In this document: piece after piece, positions 7,986 to 17,452 of the stretch
Position numbering within the stretch: position 1 is the first letter of the stretch
Layout: every line of letters starts with the position of its first letter
Origin: Nemertoderma westbladi
Lineage: Eukaryota; Xenacoelomorpha; Nemertodermatida; Nemertodermatidae
Direction: 5' to 3'
Assembly (NCBI GenBank): GCA_032718475.1
Contig: JAUCBJ010003036.1
Span: forward strand, 26,256-90,255
DNA length: 64,000 nucleotides
Notes under the pieces: generated by a model
The model's database searches: none
The model's input: only the letters and a program-made list of their open reading frames with translations
Told to the model about the DNA's origin: nothing
Position numbers and translations under genes: made by a program

Positions 7986-10900
7986 CTACAGGGACATTAA
8001 CAGGTGGTATTTATACGCTGACGAAAATGCTTTTTTTGATTTTGAGTGTTTTAATTGAGATGGTAGTGCGTTCCAAATTGAAGGGCCTTGATAATTCATG
8101 GAAGCTTTGGAGGAAGTTAGGCGGACCTTCGGAATAGAGAAACCATCCGTAGTAGCAAGGCGAGTTGGATATCTGTGTACAGAGGAAATTTTGGTGAATA
8201 ATGAGCCTAGAGTAGAATCAGGTTTAAATAAGTTAGCGTTTACATCGTACATGAGGGATCCTACTTGGTGCTTATAGAGGAGGTCAATAGGTAGGATGCC
8301 GAGAGACTTATAGATAGGTTTAGAAGAAGCTCGGTAGTGCGAGAAAGTAATACAGCGGAGGAGTTTGTTTATTTTTATACGTAGGGGTTGTAGGGTATAA
8401 GAATGGGTTTTGCCCCAGAGTAGAATGCCATACAATAAATAGGGGTGTACAAGTGAAAAATATAGTTGGCGAAGTATACGAAGGGGAAATATGTGACGCA
8501 GTTTGTAGAATATTCCGGAGGTTCTAGAGATTTTAGACGTAATATGTTTAATGTGAGATTTCCAGTTTAAGTTGTCATCTACTAGAACCCCTAGAAATTT
8601 AGAATGTGGTTTCCGAGTAATGGGGGAATGGTTAATTAGTATTGGGTCGGAGTGAGTATTAGGGTAATTAGAGTATATAGCATATTCAGTCTTAGATAGA
8701 TTGAGAGATAGACGGTTGTCTGATAGCCAGTCCGCAATCTTAGATAATTCAGAGTTAGTTATGGAGATTAAAGAGTCCAGATTAGGTTTAGCTATATGAA
8801 GAGTTGTGTCGTCAGCAAATAATGTTGAGATTAGTGAGGTAGCATTGGGAAGGTCGTTGATATACAATAGGAATAGGATTGGCGAGATAGTGGCGCCTTG
8901 TGGGACACCACATGTAATAGGTAAACTAGAAGAATGGTGGTTACCGATAGAAACAAATTGGGTTCTAGAATCTAGGAAGCTTGAGAGTAGTTGCTGTGGT
9001 ATTCCCCGGATACCATAGGAGTTTAGCTTAGAGGTTAGGATAGAGTGATCAATAGTGTCGAAAGCCTTTTTTAGATCTATATAGATAGCACTGGTGAATA
9101 GTTTTTGGTCTAAGTATTTGTGAATATTCTCTACAACGGATAGCAGAGCATGGGATGTTGTAGATTTAGGGCGAAAGCCGAATTGAGAATTAGACAATAT
9201 GGAATATTTTTTTAGGTACGAGAGTAGTTGGTTATTAATTATGGATTCGTACAGTTTGCTTATTACGGGTAGAAGAGAAATAGGTCGGTAGTTATTAGTG
9301 TCCGATGGGTCGGCACTCTTGAATACGGGAATGACTTTGGCCGATTTAAGAGCCTTAGGGAAGAAGCCTTGAGTTATCGATAGGTTAATTAGGTGAGATA
9401 GATGAATAGATAGTAATTTAGCAGACAACTGTAATAGTTTAATGGGGAAACAATCATGAGATGCAGATTTGGGGTCTAATTGGAGGATTAGATATTCGAC
9501 TTCGACAGGGGATGTCTCTACCAGTGAAAATGAGTTAGAGCGAGTGTGGTTAATGAAGCGTAGTGGGGAGCGGTTGGATTTAGGAATATCGTTGGCTAGT
9601 TTAGGTCCTATGGTAGTAAAGTGTAGGTTGAAAGCTTCAGCAATTTGCTTTGGGTCGGTGATGGTTTTGGCAGAATTATCAGTACGGATAGTTAGTTTTT
9701 TTGGAGTATTTAAATGTTTTGTTTTATTTAATGCAGAGTTTATAATTATCCATGTTTTGCGTATGTTACCTGAGTTAGTTTCGAATTCACTAGAGTAATA
9801 GGCCTTCTCGGCAGCCCTTAGAGTAGAAGTTAATTTATTCCTATAGGTTTTGTAAGCAAGAGTATTAGCAGGGGTAGGATTCCTAATGTAAATTCTGTAT
9901 AATTTGTTTTTATTAATGGAACTTTTAATAAGATTATCAGTCATCCAGGGTTTAGATAATTTTTTACGGGGTGGAATAGATTTCTTAGGTAAATGTTTGT
10001 CGCAGATAGAATTAAAATCGGAGTAGAAAGAGTCTAGTTTGTCCTTGTCGGCTATAGTTGGAGTTAGATAAGACCAAGATTTACTACTGGCTACGTCTCT
10101 CAGAAATTGATCCTTGTTAAAACGCGAGTAATCGAATATTGTGTGTGGAGCTGCTGGATGAAAGTAACAGGAGTACTTCTGGAGGATAACGAATGTAGCA
10201 TAGTGATCAGAAGTGCCTATTTGTGAGTTAAAAGTACCGGCTGTAGTAGTATAATTAGTAATGTTTGTAAGTATATGATCTATAAGAGTTTCAGAGTGTA
10301 TTGTCTGATCGGGTAGTTCATTATGAAAAACACGTGTAGGTTGGTTGATAAGTTGTATAAAACCGTAGGAATTAATGAGGTCAGTATAGGATTTGGAAGT
10401 AGTGGTTGATTTTAGAAGGTTAATATTAATATCTCCTGTGATAATTACATCATAGTTGTTTTTAGTAAGTTCAGTTAGAGCTAGATCGAGTAATTCAAGA
10501 AAATCAGTAGGGAGTACAGAATGTCTACGGTAAATAGTGCCTAGAATTAAGGGCTTGGCATTTTGTGGTCTTTTGATTTGCACCCATGAATTTTCAAGAC
10601 CATTCATTTTTAAATCAGGACGTGGGGACACATCCAGGGATTCCTTGACATAGATAGCAGTACCACCACGATTTAATTTGTCGCCTGTTTTCCGGATGTC
10701 AAGATAAGGGGTGTGAAAACCGGGAAAAGTGATTTCATTTAAATTTGAGTTACTGTCTAAAAAAGTTTCTGAAAATGTGATGACATCGAATTTGGTAGTT
10801 AATGTTAAGAGAAAAGTTTCAATATCAGATTTATTTTTGGGTAAGCTGCGGGCATTAAGGTGGAATATTTTTAGGCCTGTATTATCTAAATTTTTAAAGT

Positions 10901-11267
10901 CGTTGTTAAAAGTATCTTCTGTAAAATAACCGTTATTTATATTAAGTGAGACTGTATTATTTTCGGGGTCAAGCTGGCTAAATGTTTGGTTTATAATGTT
11001 TGAGTCTGTGTCATCATTTATTTCAGGAGAAAAATAGTGAAAAATGTCGCTGTCATTATTGTCTACAACGGAAAACGGAAATATATCGAAATTACAGAAT
11101 ATACAGTAGACATAGGACATTGGGGTGGCTTCTATCTCAGAGCTGGATTGGTAAGATCCACATTGTGCATGATATGAATGGCCGCAAATATTACATTTAA
11201 AGTAGTAGTCCGAGGAGATAAATTGAGAGAAGCAGAGCGCGCATGAAGGGGTAGAAGGTTCATGCAT
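7986..11267 (-). CDS. LINE ORF2: PHD-like finger, AP endonuclease and reverse transcriptase (1093 aa)
   Basis: It nicks the genomic target and copies the LINE RNA at the nick. Residues 9-58 form a Cys/His zinc-finger-like module (CALC, CNIC, H-x2-C, CIFC) of PHD/RING style. Residues about 132-362 are an apurinic-type endonuclease with LNARSL, SETFL, ITGDININ and TSDHYA. Residues about 600-890 are the reverse transcriptase: KVIPVFKSADPSDTNNYRPI, the YIDLKKAFDT motif at 729-738, GVPQGATISP, and the catalytic FADD at 817-820. A typical C-terminal region follows (HPYLLYGILLWG onward). The length suits CR1/Jockey-superfamily ORF2 and there is no stop or frameshift. The first Met at 11267 leaves the finger complete, which supports this start. 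Confidence 0.93.
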   Translation of the reverse strand: MHEPSTPSCALCFSQFISSDYYFKCNICGHSYHAQCGSYQSSSEIEATPMSYVYCIFCNFDIFPFSVVDNNDSDIFHYFSPEINDDTDSNIINQTFSQLDPENNTVSLNINNGYFTEDTFNNDFKNLDNTGLKIFHLNARSLPKNKSDIETFLLTLTTKFDVITFSETFLDSNSNLNEITFPGFHTPYLDIRKTGDKLNRGGTAIYVKESLDVSPRPDLKMNGLENSWVQIKRPQNAKPLILGTIYRRHSVLPTDFLELLDLALTELTKNNYDVIITGDININLLKSTTTSKSYTDLINSYGFIQLINQPTRVFHNELPDQTIHSETLIDHILTNITNYTTTAGTFNSQIGTSDHYATFVILQKYSCYFHPAAPHTIFDYSRFNKDQFLRDVASSKSWSYLTPTIADKDKLDSFYSDFNSICDKHLPKKSIPPRKKLSKPWMTDNLIKSSINKNKLYRIYIRNPTPANTLAYKTYRNKLTSTLRAAEKAYYSSEFETNSGNIRKTWIIINSALNKTKHLNTPKKLTIRTDNSAKTITDPKQIAEAFNLHFTTIGPKLANDIPKSNRSPLRFINHTRSNSFSLVETSPVEVEYLILQLDPKSASHDCFPIKLLQLSAKLLSIHLSHLINLSITQGFFPKALKSAKVIPVFKSADPSDTNNYRPISLLPVISKLYESIINNQLLSYLKKYSILSNSQFGFRPKSTTSHALLSVVENIHKYLDQKLFTSAIYIDLKKAFDTIDHSILTSKLNSYGIRGIPQQLLSSFLDSRTQFVSIGNHHSSSLPITCGVPQGATISPILFLLYINDLPNATSLISTLFADDTTLHIAKPNLDSLISITNSELSKIADWLSDNRLSLNLSKTEYAIYSNYPNTHSDPILINHSPITRKPHSKFLGVLVDDNLNWKSHIKHITSKISRTSGIFYKLRHIFPLRILRQLYFSLVHPYLLYGILLWGKTHSYTLQPLRIKINKLLRCITFSHYRASSKPIYKSLGILPIDLLYKHQVGSLMYDVNANLFKPDSTLGSLFTKISSVHRYPTRLATTDGFSIPKVRLTSSKASMNYQGPSIWNALPSQLKHSKSKKAFSSAYKYHLLMSL

Positions 11268-11845
11268 GGGGCGTTTAGTAAAGCGGGTGAGATGACATGA
11301 AATGATAAGCGAATGATGTTAGTAGTAATATTAACCACTATAAATCATGACGTATACACCTGACTGACATGACATAATATATCAATTAATTATAAGAAAT
11401 ATTTTAGAACTAACAGTAATATATATATATATATATGTGAATGGGATAATCAAAAACGGTATTAATTTAAATTTGACTTTATCCGTAATAAAGGTTTTCA
11501 TCAGAAAGAAAATAAAATAAAGTAAAGATTGGTCCGTTCAAAACTTAGAGATAGGGCTAGTGTTTTTCATTTGTGGCGATTATTATCTTTCTGTTAAATA
11601 GTCCAAATGGATCTATGGTTGAAACATATATAAGTTCAATTATTATCCCTTCAAAAAAAAATTTTAACCTACGATACCGGTACGCTTACATAGAATAACA
11701 ACAAATTAAAGGCTAACAGAGCCAATAGTACAGTAATAGCCCACGACCAATACTGCAATAGGTGAAATGAAGCTGCAACAGTACAGTGGGTAGTACATGA
11801 CATCGCTCAATACTGCATTCAGTGTCGAGTTAGGCTCGATTCGAA
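11268..11845. other. LINE inter-ORF spacer
   Basis: AT-rich sequence between the two LINE ORFs with an (AT)n run at about 11420-11437. No further gene is seen. Confidence 0.6.
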
Positions 11846-12553
11846 TTATCCAGAAGAGTTTGGGATTGGTGGGCTACGACGATCAATGGTTTTCCTAGTT
11901 GGTAGGGTAGTCAACGACTCAAGGTCGGATTGGTTCGCAATGCGCAGTGGTAAATCATTTTCTTTAATGCGAATCATAACAACTCCATTGAATGAATATA
12001 CCGCTCGTATTTCGTGTTTACGTTGTAGCTCACGCGCTTTGTTGTACAGCTCAGCCCGGGATGGAATTAGATGTTCCGTTACGTATAACGGATTTGGCAA
12101 CGATTTTTTACTCCGGATAGCTTGTAGTCGAGAAGCGTGGCCTAGAAGGCGTATTATAATAGGGCGACATTTAACTTTACCGTCTCCAGCAGCCCTTTCC
12201 TTGATTTTCTTGCCTAGCCTGTGGAACACATCGATCATAGAAGGAGGAATTCCGAGTTTATTTGTAATATCAAAGACAGCGGAACGTTCTTCATCTGGGT
12301 TGGTGTTTTCTGGTACAGCATGAATTAAGATATCGTGACGGCGAGAGTACTGGGCCAACTCTTCGTTTTCTGCTTTTAGCTGCTTGTTTTCTTTGACTAG
12401 ATGATCAATGTTTTTTATCATGCCGGGGATAATCTTTAGAGTATCTTTTATTGCCGCGACGTCGTCTTTGATACCACTGAGGGATTTCAATTCGCTTTTA
12501 AGGATTTCGAGAGAATCCAGAATATCGTCACCTACGTCTTGCCATCGAGTCAT
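11846..12553 (-). CDS. LINE ORF1 protein: coiled coil plus RNA-binding domain (235 aa)
   Basis: This is probably the RNA-binding chaperone that packages the LINE transcript. Residues about 8-75 form a heptad-rich coiled coil (ILDSLEILKSELKSL through KENKQLKAENEELA). The centre has the pattern of L1/CR1-type ORF1 RNA-binding domains: YSRRHDILIHAVPE, FHRLGKK, CRPIIIRLL, then YVTEHLIPSRAELYNKAREL and YSFNGVVMIRI. The C-terminus is short and basic. It lies upstream of ORF2 on the same strand, as expected for a two-ORF LINE. The Met at 12553 directly precedes the coiled coil and is a reasonable start. Confidence 0.85.
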   Translation of the reverse strand: MTRWQDVGDDILDSLEILKSELKSLSGIKDDVAAIKDTLKIIPGMIKNIDHLVKENKQLKAENEELAQYSRRHDILIHAVPENTNPDEERSAVFDITNKLGIPPSMIDVFHRLGKKIKERAAGDGKVKCRPIIIRLLGHASRLQAIRSKKSLPNPLYVTEHLIPSRAELYNKARELQRKHEIRAVYSFNGVVMIRIKENDLPLRIANQSDLESLTTLPTRKTIDRRSPPIPNSSG

Positions 12554-12734
12554 TTTGTGAACAGTTGGTGCGGAGGGTCGGTGCTGGCCAACGAGTTTAG
12601 CGTCTTACCGGTATCGCGGTAGTTACAGAGTTAGGCCTAATTATTTTGGAGATCAGCCAGTCTGTCAGTCAGTTGCCTACATCAAGTGAAGTACCGGTAC
12701 CTGTACATCACCACTCAATCCAAATCATCAATAA

Positions 12735-15150
12735 TCAATTATTTTTATCAAAATCACATTTCTGTTTAATCTTGTTATTCTTCCTTCGTTTCTCAACAGT
12801 TATCCATTGGTCAGAAGAAATTGGAGTAAAAGATTCTGCTATTGCAGGTAAACAGGTGTTTATTCGACGACCAAACATTAAAGTAGCTGGAGCTACACCG
12901 GTTGAAGAATGTTGAGATGCAGCTAATTCCATAAACCCTTGAGCGAATTCATCTGAATGAAAGTCGCCATCAACTCGTTCTAATAATAACTTGACCTTTT
13001 TCACTGCGGCTTCTGCAGATCCATTGCTTTGGGGAAATTTTGGCGAACTAGGGCACCAATGGATTGACCAAGTTTTGAACCAAATCATCATTTCTTCTGA
13101 TGAAAAACAAGTTTGACCATCAGATCTGATTACTTGAGGTACTCCATACTCCATGAATAATGCGCGAAGTAGTTTTTTTATATATGATGATGATGTTGAC
13201 TCATCGCAAAGGCGAATCCACAAGAATCCTGTTAACTCATCAACAATTATGAGAAATTCCTGGCCCCCATACTTTGCAAAGTCCGTGCACAATACCTCCA
13301 TTGGCCTTGTTGCACAAGGATAGGGAGTGAGTGGTTCAGCCGGAAGTGCTGGTCTAGATCTCTGACATGCATGACACTCATTCACCACTCGTTCAACGTC
13401 ATCTCCAAGTCCAGGCCAATAGAAAAGTTCTCGTGCTCTAGCTTTCATCTTCTCTATTCCTGTGTGTGACTTGTGTAATTTACTCAATAATTCTGGTATT
13501 AATAATTGAGGAGGTATAAGCCGCTGGTTTCTGAGGATAACTCCATCATTTCCAACTGTTAACTCATGTTTTATCTTTTTAAATTTTCTTGAATAATTGT
13601 TTTTTGAGAAATCGCCGGTATTTAATGCTACTATCAGTGATTGGTAATCCTGGTCTTCCATAGCCTTTGATCGTACCTGATCTAATCCTCTGTTGGGTAT
13701 GAACTCTTTAACTGCTTCAGTCACGGCTGCTGCACAAATGGTTGCAAACTGATCAATATCAGTATTATCATCTTCATCTGGAGGTGAACAAGGGTATCGA
13801 GATAATGCGTCTGCCACATTATTTTCTTCTCCTTTTTTCCACTCAACTGTAAAATTAAATCCAGTGAGTTTTGTTCGCCAATTTAGTATTCTTTTATTTT
13901 CTATCTCTGCAAGACTTTGTATATTGAAGATTGTCGTCAGTGCTCGGTGATCGGTTTGGATTGTGAAATGTGGACATCCCTCAACGTATATTTTAGTTTT
14001 GTTAATGGCCCAGTAGATTGCCAATGTTTCAAGTTCTACTGCTGCATAATTTTCTTCTGCCGATCGTAACATGCGGCTGCCACATTGAAGTAGTGTCCGT
14101 GGTTCATTCAACTCCCCCTCCTGGAAGAGAGCAAATCCAAGTCCACAAGTACTTGCATCTGTTTCTAAGATGAGATGTTTACCTCGTTCAAACATTCCGA
14201 GAATAGGTGGTGACAATAAAATATCCTTTGTTTTTTCCATTGCCTCAGTGTGTTCTTGTAACCAATGAAATGTGTTACGAGTTTGTAATATATTTCGGAA
14301 TGGGGTCATTGTTTGTGCTAAATTTGGAATAAATGATGCCATCTGGTTGGCTAAACCAACAAATGAGCGTAAGTCTGTTCTTGTCTTTGGAATAGGAAAT
14401 GACCTAATAGCTTCCACTTTACGTGAATCAGCTGTAATATGTCCAGCTGATATATGATAGCCAACAAAGTCAATTTGTTCTGTCGCCAATACACTCTTTG
14501 TAGAACTAATTGTGAACCCATGTTTCACACAACGTTCTAGAACTTCTGCCACATTTAGAACAAGTTCAGGTAATGTCTCCTTTCCAATAGCAATATCATC
14601 CATGACTTTCGATAAGTCATCAATGCCATTGAGTGCCACATCCCCACGGAATGAAAAGGCATCTCCAGTGCTGGAAAAACCCATGGGACTACGTAAAAAG
14701 CGAAATTTACCTTTATTTGTTAGAAAAACGGTCATCCAGGAACTTTCATTATCGAGCTCCATTTGCCAATATCCTTTTACGAGATCTATTTTAGCAAAGA
14801 ATCGGTGGTTCCGTTGAAACACATTCACAGCCTCCGCAGGTGTGGGTACTCTATGGATAGTGCGATCTATCTGATCATTGAGTTTCTTCAGGTCAACACA
14901 AATACGGACATCTCCTGATGGTTTGCCAACAACCACCAGTGGGTGACACCATGGTGTTGGTGTATCCCCAACAGGTGTGATGATTCCGCGATTCAACATA
15001 TAATTTAAGGCTTCATCAACCTTTTCCTTCAAATGAATTGGGATTGGTCGTGCTGCTGTAATGGCACTTGGAGTAGCATCTTCCTTGAGAAAAAAATGCA
15101 TTGGTTCTCCAACTATGGGGAACTCCTTATGTTTGCTCATGGGCTTCTCT
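12735..15150 (-). mobile_element. Truncated Ty3/Gypsy pol fragment
   Basis: AT-rich DNA encoding a Gypsy reverse transcriptase, RNase H and most of an integrase, with no protease upstream and no integrase C-terminus. Base composition changes sharply at about 15140, where the GC-rich gag-like part begins. The other edge meets the LINE 5' end near 12735. No LTR belonging to this fragment is seen. It is distinct from the CsRn1-like pol in this window. Confidence 0.75.
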
Positions 15151-16577
15151 GCCCCTGGTCTAGTCCTTTCACATCCTCTCCCTTTCCAACACTCTCCGGA
15201 TCTGTGTCCTTTTACCACACATCGATGACATAGTCCGTTTGCATCTGTGTAGGCTACACGATCTCGTTTGGGCAACGCTTGCCAGTACTTGCAACTCCTG
15301 GTCTTATGGGTTCCGTCCCGATGTAATTGACATTGGAATCCTGGATTATAGCGTTTCCTGTATAGTCCTTCACGTATCGCGCTTAGGTTTATATGTACCG
15401 ATTTAATGTTTTGGTTGTCTAGACTCGGCCTACTGGGTATATTGGGATTGTGTTTATTTTTGGTGTTATTTTCTTTCTGTCCCTGCCACGGTGTGGTCCT
15501 ACTACCAGCTAACTGTGGACTGGTAGTCCCCTGTACGGCCGCGTGTGGTGGTGACTGTCCGCACGACCTGCTCTCGTCCAGGGAGTTCGATGTTCTTGCT
15601 CCTATCGGGGTATATTGTCGATATTGTGATGGGGGAATGTCACCCTGTCCCCCCCCAGCCGGTATGTTTGGTACTGGGGTTGATGTTAATATATTGGGGC
15701 CCATACATCTATCTCCAATAACTCCCCCCTCCCCTGGATATATGTTATGTCCCTGTGTATTATAGTCATGCTGCTGTACCGATATAGGCCTACCTACCTC
15801 TCGCCTACCTACCGGTATGTACTCCGCGGCTCCCGGGTTTAACCCCGTCGCTCGCGCTACCCCATCGCCTACTCTATCTCTCCCAGCATGGCCTATAATA
15901 GTATGTGCAGTAAGGCCTACAGTATGTCCTGCAGTCTGCATGTGCCCTTTGGAACCGAAGTTTATTCTTCGCGAATCTCGAATCTCCCCGCGACTACTGC
16001 ACTCTCGATCGGCAGCTATATCCCGTCGGGAAGCTTCTCTCCGATCCCCTCTCCTGTTCTCGACTCTGTATTGGTACGTCTTGTACCCCTCTCTTGGCGT
16101 GCGGTGCGTTTCTCCGGGGCGACGGCAATCTCCCGAAGTTCGACCCCACTGGCTCCCTGACTCCATCTCTACTGTCGACGGTCCGTTATCCGTCCTCGCA
16201 CTGCTATCGTTCGTGGCGACACTTCTTCTACTATCTTCTCTTCTTCTCTTTTCTGTGTAGTATTCCGGCTCGTGAGGTCTCTCGTCGACTTCCCGGTTAA
16301 ACTCCACTGTTCTTCTTCTCTCTTCTGATCGGGCTCGACGCTTCGTCTGCCCTCTCGCGACGTCAACCTGCCTCTCTCTGCTCGATCGCACGCCGCTGGG
16401 GACACTCGCAATCCCCCTATTACTCTCCGTCGCCGGGTGTTGCGGTTTACCTGATTCGGCCCGCGCATTATCCGCTGACGGCTGTGGGACACTCTCTGCC
16501 CCCCCTCTCTCTCTACTAATCTCTCGCGGTGGGGTGCCCGTAGCCCCCCCCCCCCCACCCGCCACTTCTAACTTCAC
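12735..16577 (-). CDS. Chimeric frame: zinc-knuckle gag part fused to Gypsy RT-RNase H-integrase (1280 aa)
   Basis: One uninterrupted frame with two parts. Residues 1-475 are basic, Arg/Gly/Pro-rich and GC-rich, ending in two zinc knuckles: C416/H419/H424/C429 and C450/C453/H458/C463 (LCHRCVVKGHRSGEC). From about residue 485 it is a Gypsy pol: GEPMHFFLKEDATP, CVDLKKLN, catalytic VMDD at 658-661, RNase H with D807, E848 or E850 and D876, an integrase HHCC (H1035, H1038, C1068, C1071), and the catalytic triad D1099, D1153, E1189. Protease is missing and the integrase C-terminus is cut off after residue 1280. The frame could arise by chance fusion when the Gypsy fragment landed. All named catalytic residues are present, but a working polyprotein without protease is unlikely. 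Confidence 0.8.
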   Translation of the reverse strand: MKLEVAGGGGGATGTPPREISRERGGAESVPQPSADNARAESGKPQHPATESNRGIASVPSGVRSSRERQVDVARGQTKRRARSEERRRTVEFNREVDERPHEPEYYTEKRRREDSRRSVATNDSSARTDNGPSTVEMESGSQWGRTSGDCRRPGETHRTPREGYKTYQYRVENRRGDRREASRRDIAADRECSSRGEIRDSRRINFGSKGHMQTAGHTVGLTAHTIIGHAGRDRVGDGVARATGLNPGAAEYIPVGRREVGRPISVQQHDYNTQGHNIYPGEGGVIGDRCMGPNILTSTPVPNIPAGGGQGDIPPSQYRQYTPIGARTSNSLDESRSCGQSPPHAAVQGTTSPQLAGSRTTPWQGQKENNTKNKHNPNIPSRPSLDNQNIKSVHINLSAIREGLYRKRYNPGFQCQLHRDGTHKTRSCKYWQALPKRDRVAYTDANGLCHRCVVKGHRSGECWKGRGCERTRPGAEKPMSKHKEFPIVGEPMHFFLKEDATPSAITAARPIPIHLKEKVDEALNYMLNRGIITPVGDTPTPWCHPLVVVGKPSGDVRICVDLKKLNDQIDRTIHRVPTPAEAVNVFQRNHRFFAKIDLVKGYWQMELDNESSWMTVFLTNKGKFRFLRSPMGFSSTGDAFSFRGDVALNGIDDLSKVMDDIAIGKETLPELVLNVAEVLERCVKHGFTISSTKSVLATEQIDFVGYHISAGHITADSRKVEAIRSFPIPKTRTDLRSFVGLANQMASFIPNLAQTMTPFRNILQTRNTFHWLQEHTEAMEKTKDILLSPPILGMFERGKHLILETDASTCGLGFALFQEGELNEPRTLLQCGSRMLRSAEENYAAVELETLAIYWAINKTKIYVEGCPHFTIQTDHRALTTIFNIQSLAEIENKRILNWRTKLTGFNFTVEWKKGEENNVADALSRYPCSPPDEDDNTDIDQFATICAAAVTEAVKEFIPNRGLDQVRSKAMEDQDYQSLIVALNTGDFSKNNYSRKFKKIKHELTVGNDGVILRNQRLIPPQLLIPELLSKLHKSHTGIEKMKARARELFYWPGLGDDVERVVNECHACQRSRPALPAEPLTPYPCATRPMEVLCTDFAKYGGQEFLIIVDELTGFLWIRLCDESTSSSYIKKLLRALFMEYGVPQVIRSDGQTCFSSEEMMIWFKTWSIHWCPSSPKFPQSNGSAEAAVKKVKLLLERVDGDFHSDEFAQGFMELAASQHSSTGVAPATLMFGRRINTCLPAIAESFTPISSDQWITVEKRRKNNKIKQKCDFDKNN

Positions 16578-16735
16578 TATTTCTTACTACACTTCTATAC
16601 CCCTCTTGTGGAACATTCTCTGCCCCCCCTCTCTCGCCACTAATCTTATGTGGTGGGGCGCCCGTAGCCCCCCCCCCACCCGCCACATCTAACTTCAATA
16701 TCTCTTACTTCGTCTCTACACCCCTCTCTAGTCGA
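16484..16735. repeat. Two ~124-bp tandem units with C homopolymers
   Basis: Two imperfect copies (16484-16607 and 16608-about 16735) each contain a TCTCTGCCCCCCCTCTCTC stretch and a homopolymer (13 C at 16544-16556, 10 C at 16668-16677). They lie where the gag-like frame switches to the frame of the 1280-aa product. Confidence 0.85.
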
Positions 16736-17452
16736 CGCGCTGTCTCTACTACGGCTGGGTCTATTCACCCCCGCCTCCCTCTCTACTACTGCGTGGCCCA
16801 TCAGGCCTACTTCGGGTTGGCTCAACCCCGCTACCTCCTGCCTACTAACTACGTGGCCTGCCAGGCCGCCGTCGGGTTGGCTCAACCATGCCACCTCCTG
16901 CCTACTAACTACGTGGCCTACCAGGCCCCCGTCTGCCGGGTTATGTACGTCCGACACGCTCACATTAATAGCACCATTCCCAATATTATTTGTTAAATCA
17001 ATTAAATTATTAGAATTTGAAACGGGATTATTATTTAAATTATTTAAATTACTTAGATCACTACCATTCTCTAAACTTAAATTATTATTCGAATTATTTT
17101 GCGAGTTTGAATTGAAATTATTATTTAGAGTATTTGTATTTAAATTACTACTACCTGGTAAAATATTATTATTTCCTGTAATAAAGGGATTAGGGTTATC
17201 TACTACGGTACTATTAATATTAACATTTCTTAACGTACTACTACTACCCCCCCCCCCCCCGCCCGTACGGCTACACCAGTTCTGGCTCTCTCGCCCGGTG
17301 CCTGTAAGTGGGGTCTCACTCTCTGACAGTTCCAACCGCGCCAGTTTTAGTCGGCGCTGATTCAGTTCGGCTTGATATTGCGCAAGCCTCCCTATCCGGG
17401 CACATAAATCATCCCGCTCACGCTCTTTCTCTATCTCTCTCTCTCTGTACCC
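16646..17452 (-). CDS. gag: Gag-like region, second part (after an in-frame TGA)
   Basis: It continues in the same frame as the 349-aa upstream product, separated only by a TGA at 17455-17453, so the two may be one gag gene with a nonsense change or a read-through stop. The first Met is at 17335. Before it comes a charged coiled-coil-like stretch (RERDDLCARIGRLAQYQAE). It then has a glycine run from 14 C on the plus strand (17247-17260), an Asn-rich low-complexity segment of about 100 residues, and repeats of a 20-residue unit (GGLAGHVVSRQEVA) encoded by the 60-bp repeat. No known enzyme motif is seen. It ends at 16646 in a G-rich zone. Confidence 0.5.
   Translation of the reverse strand, partial: GYREREIEKERERDDLCARIGRLAQYQAELNQRRLKLARLELSESETPLTGTGRESQNWCSRTGGGGGGSSSTLRNVNINSTVVDNPNPFITGNNNILPGSSNLNTNTLNNNFNSNSQNNSNNNLSLENGSDLSNLNNLNNNPVSNSNNLIDLTNNIGNGAINVSVSDVHNPADGGLVGHVVSRQEVAWLSQPDGGLAGHVVSRQEVAGLSQPEVGLMGHAVVEREAGVNRPSRSRDSASTREGCRDEVRDIEVRCGGWGGGYGRPTT
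16792..16932. repeat. 60-bp tandem repeat with two hairpins per unit
   Basis: Two full units (16792-16851, 16852-16911) and part of a third. Each holds GGCCTG-CCAGGCC-type and GGGTTG-GCT-CAACCC-type inverted repeats and ends in TGCCTACTAACTACGTGGC. The ACTAACTACGTGGC spacer recurs in hairpin array I (about 6126 and 6687), tying both ends of the nested element together. Confidence 0.85.

Larger units (their letters stand above)
7620..12735 (-). mobile_element. Two-ORF LINE (CR1/Jockey-type), near full length
   Basis: A non-LTR retrotransposon on the minus strand with ORF1 (12553-11846) and ORF2 (11267-7986), both uninterrupted, 578 bp apart. The 3' UTR has an AATAAA signal (TTTATT on the plus strand, 7845-7850) and an A-rich end (plus-strand T run from about 7621). 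The 5' edge is only bracketed, between the ORF1 start and the broken Gypsy frame at 12735. No target-site duplication was found. Both ORFs being intact suggests a recent arrival. Confidence 0.75.

Noticed and set aside
12735-16577. Treating the 1280-codon frame as a normal Gypsy gag-pol
   Set aside because: Protease is missing, composition jumps at about 15140, the knuckles are not of the Gypsy type seen elsewhere in the window, and the integrase end is cut off.
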